Origin: Cyanobacteria bacterium UBA947
GTDB taxonomy: Bacteria > Cyanobacteriota > Vampirovibrionia > Gastranaerophilales > Gastranaerophilaceae
DNA length: 6,190 nucleotides
Direction of reading: 5' to 3'
Assembly (NCBI GenBank): GCA_002293275.1
Contig: DBCX01000048.1
Coordinates: forward strand, 3,135-9,324
Shown here: one piece after another, positions 5,213 through 6,190 of the stretch
Numbering within the stretch: position 1 is the first letter of the stretch
How the letters are laid out: each line of letters begins with the position of its first letter
The notes under the pieces: model-generated
The model's database searches: none
What the model saw: only the letters and a program-made list of their open reading frames with translations
What the model was told of the DNA's origin: nothing
Translations under genes and position numbers: made by a program

Positions 5213-6190
5213 TTAATCCTCCAAAATCCAGCCGTTCGTAAGATCGACTTTTAGCGGTTTGCGCAGTCTGACGTAGACAACGCTTCCCGGTGTAACATCA
5301 AGCGCTTCGCCTTTAAAAACTGTGCGGACAAAGTTCATAAAGCCGTTGCGATATTTTTTAACCTCGCCGAGCGCATCAAGCTGTGCGCGCTGGTCGTTGA
5401 CGGTTGTGATAAGCGAGTTGTCAAGGACCAGCACACCGTTGCGGATAAACCATCTTCCCGGTTGCGCGTCTGCAAGCTGGCCTTTAAGCCATGAGTTTTT
5501 TGAAATCAGGATATATTTGTCTTTTGTGACGTAGTTGTATGGCACCTGCGCCTCGTATGTGTCGCCGGTGGTTGAGATTTGCGAGCTTATGTAAGTCACC
5601 ATCGCAATCGGTAGGACTGTGCCGGCAGGCAGTGTACCAACGTTACCTTGAACGGTTGCGCTGTTGATGGCAAAGCCTTCGCCTGTTTTTTTGGTTTGGG
5701 CTTTTGCGATTTTTGCGTTCGGGTTGGTGCGCACCTGCTCTATCATATCGTACAAAATCAAAACGACTTCCGCGCGGGTTGCGGACTCTTGTGATTGCGC
5801 GTCGGTAAATCTTGTGTTGGTAAAGTTCAATTTTTTATCTGCGAGCGCGTTTGCGGCAACGGTGAGCGCCTCGGCGCGGGACACCTCGTCATCGGGGCGG
5901 AAAAAATCCGTGTCAGCGGTGATCAGCTCAAAATAAAGCGCCTTTTTTATTGAATCGTATGCCCAGTAATCCGGTGAGATGTCGGTAAATTCCATCGGGT
6001 GGTCGACTTTGGCATGCTGCTGGGAGAGCGATCTTATCGCCATGGTCGCAAACTCGGAGCGGGTAACTTTTTCGTCGGGTCTGAATGTGCCGTCAGGGTA
6101 GCCGGCAACGATGCCTGTTTCGGACAAAAAGTCAATTTGCTTGGCCGCCGGGTGGCCGGTTCCCACATCAGGGAACTGGAACGCGAGCGC
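5213..6190 (-). CDS. Exported SLH-domain protein with unrecognised C-terminal domain (5' end missing)
   Basis: The frame stays open to the right edge, so the N terminus is off the window and 325 residues are visible. GTG 6166 is not a credible start because it would cut into the first SLH repeat (FPDVG). The first visible residues, ALA-FQFPDV, look like a signal-peptidase I site directly before the mature protein. SLH repeat 1 covers about residues 6-57 (GYPDGTFRP, VTRSEFA). Repeat 2 covers about 68-117 (FTDISPDYWA, FFRPDDEVSRAEA). A third, at about 128-154, keeps only its ends (RFTDA, ATRAEVVLILYDMI) and lacks the roughly 25-residue middle. A polar linker (about 155-175) leads to a beta-rich domain of about 150 residues beginning LPAGTVLPIAMVTYIS, which I do not recognise. 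SLH repeats normally bind pyruvylated or similar secondary cell-wall polymers, or peptidoglycan, so this is probably a surface or outer-envelope protein. Its C-terminal role is unknown. Confidence 0.85.
   Translation of the reverse strand, partial: ALAFQFPDVGTGHPAAKQIDFLSETGIVAGYPDGTFRPDEKVTRSEFATMAIRSLSQQHAKVDHPMEFTDISPDYWAYDSIKKALYFELITADTDFFRPDDEVSRAEALTVAANALADKKLNFTNTRFTDAQSQESATRAEVVLILYDMIEQVRTNPNAKIAKAQTKKTGEGFAINSATVQGNVGTLPAGTVLPIAMVTYISSQISTTGDTYEAQVPYNYVTKDKYILISKNSWLKGQLADAQPGRWFIRNGVLVLDNSLITTVNDQRAQLDALGEVKKYRNGFMNFVRTVFKGEALDVTPGSVVYVRLRKPLKVDLTNGWILED
5218..5222 (-). promoter_or_regulatory. Ribosome binding site for the 125-residue protein
   Basis: GGAGG (minus strand, 5222-5218) lies inside the last codons of the SLH gene, seven bases before the ATG at 5210. 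It selects that ATG over the one six bases downstream and ties translation of the small gene to the end of the SLH gene. Confidence 0.85.

Noticed and set aside
5630..5645. LPAGT in the SLH protein as a sortase sorting signal
   Set aside because: It is not LPXTG, lies mid-protein, and is not followed by a hydrophobic stretch and a basic tail.

Overview
The window looks like ordinary chromosomal DNA from a bacterium of moderate GC content (by eye roughly 45-50 % in the minus-strand genes and lower in the plus-strand gene). It carries five protein genes on the minus strand, one on the plus strand and the start of a tRNA. No mobile element, CRISPR array or phage gene was seen. S-layer-homology (SLH) repeats directly after what looks like a signal-peptide cleavage site point to a lineage that anchors its envelope through SLH domains. 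Examples are Cyanobacteriota/Melainabacteria-type bacteria, Negativicutes, Elusimicrobiota-like groups and some Firmicutes. A gut or host-associated Melainabacteria-like organism is my best guess, but this is weak inference and not a firm assignment.

Left edge (1-143): the first 28 bases are the 5' half of a minus-strand tRNA, most likely tRNA-Pro, which runs off the window. It has its own extended -10 promoter at 39-47. A second, near-consensus sigma-70-type promoter (88-116) faces the other way and drives the plus-strand gene. It places the start of that gene at the ATG at 144. Positions 144-1775 encode a polytopic membrane protein of the GT-C glycosyltransferase type. Its last 11 bases overlap, tail to tail, the end of the minus-strand cluster, and a bulged hairpin (1766-1790) contains both stop codons.

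Minus-strand cluster (read from 6190 down to 1765): SLH-domain envelope protein (5' end off the window) > 125-residue protein of unknown function > alanine racemase (alr) > dihydrolipoamide dehydrogenase (E3, lpd) > lipoyl synthase (lipA). The junctions are a 2-bp gap, a 4-bp ATGA overlap, a 16-bp gap and a 19-bp overlap, so the five genes are probably one transcription unit. It mixes two themes: the cell envelope (SLH anchoring, D-alanine for peptidoglycan) and lipoate-dependent oxidative metabolism. LipA makes the lipoyl cofactor, and E3 re-oxidises it in 2-oxoacid dehydrogenase complexes or the glycine cleavage system.

The least ordinary points are an E3 about 100 residues shorter than usual that keeps all its catalytic motifs, the unrecognised 125-residue protein tightly coupled between the SLH protein and Alr, the SLH protein's collapsed third repeat and unrecognised C-terminal domain, and the convergent gene overlap with its hairpin. 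I found no convincing new multi-gene system. All coding stretches are accounted for, and no gene-free stretch exceeds 300 bases.
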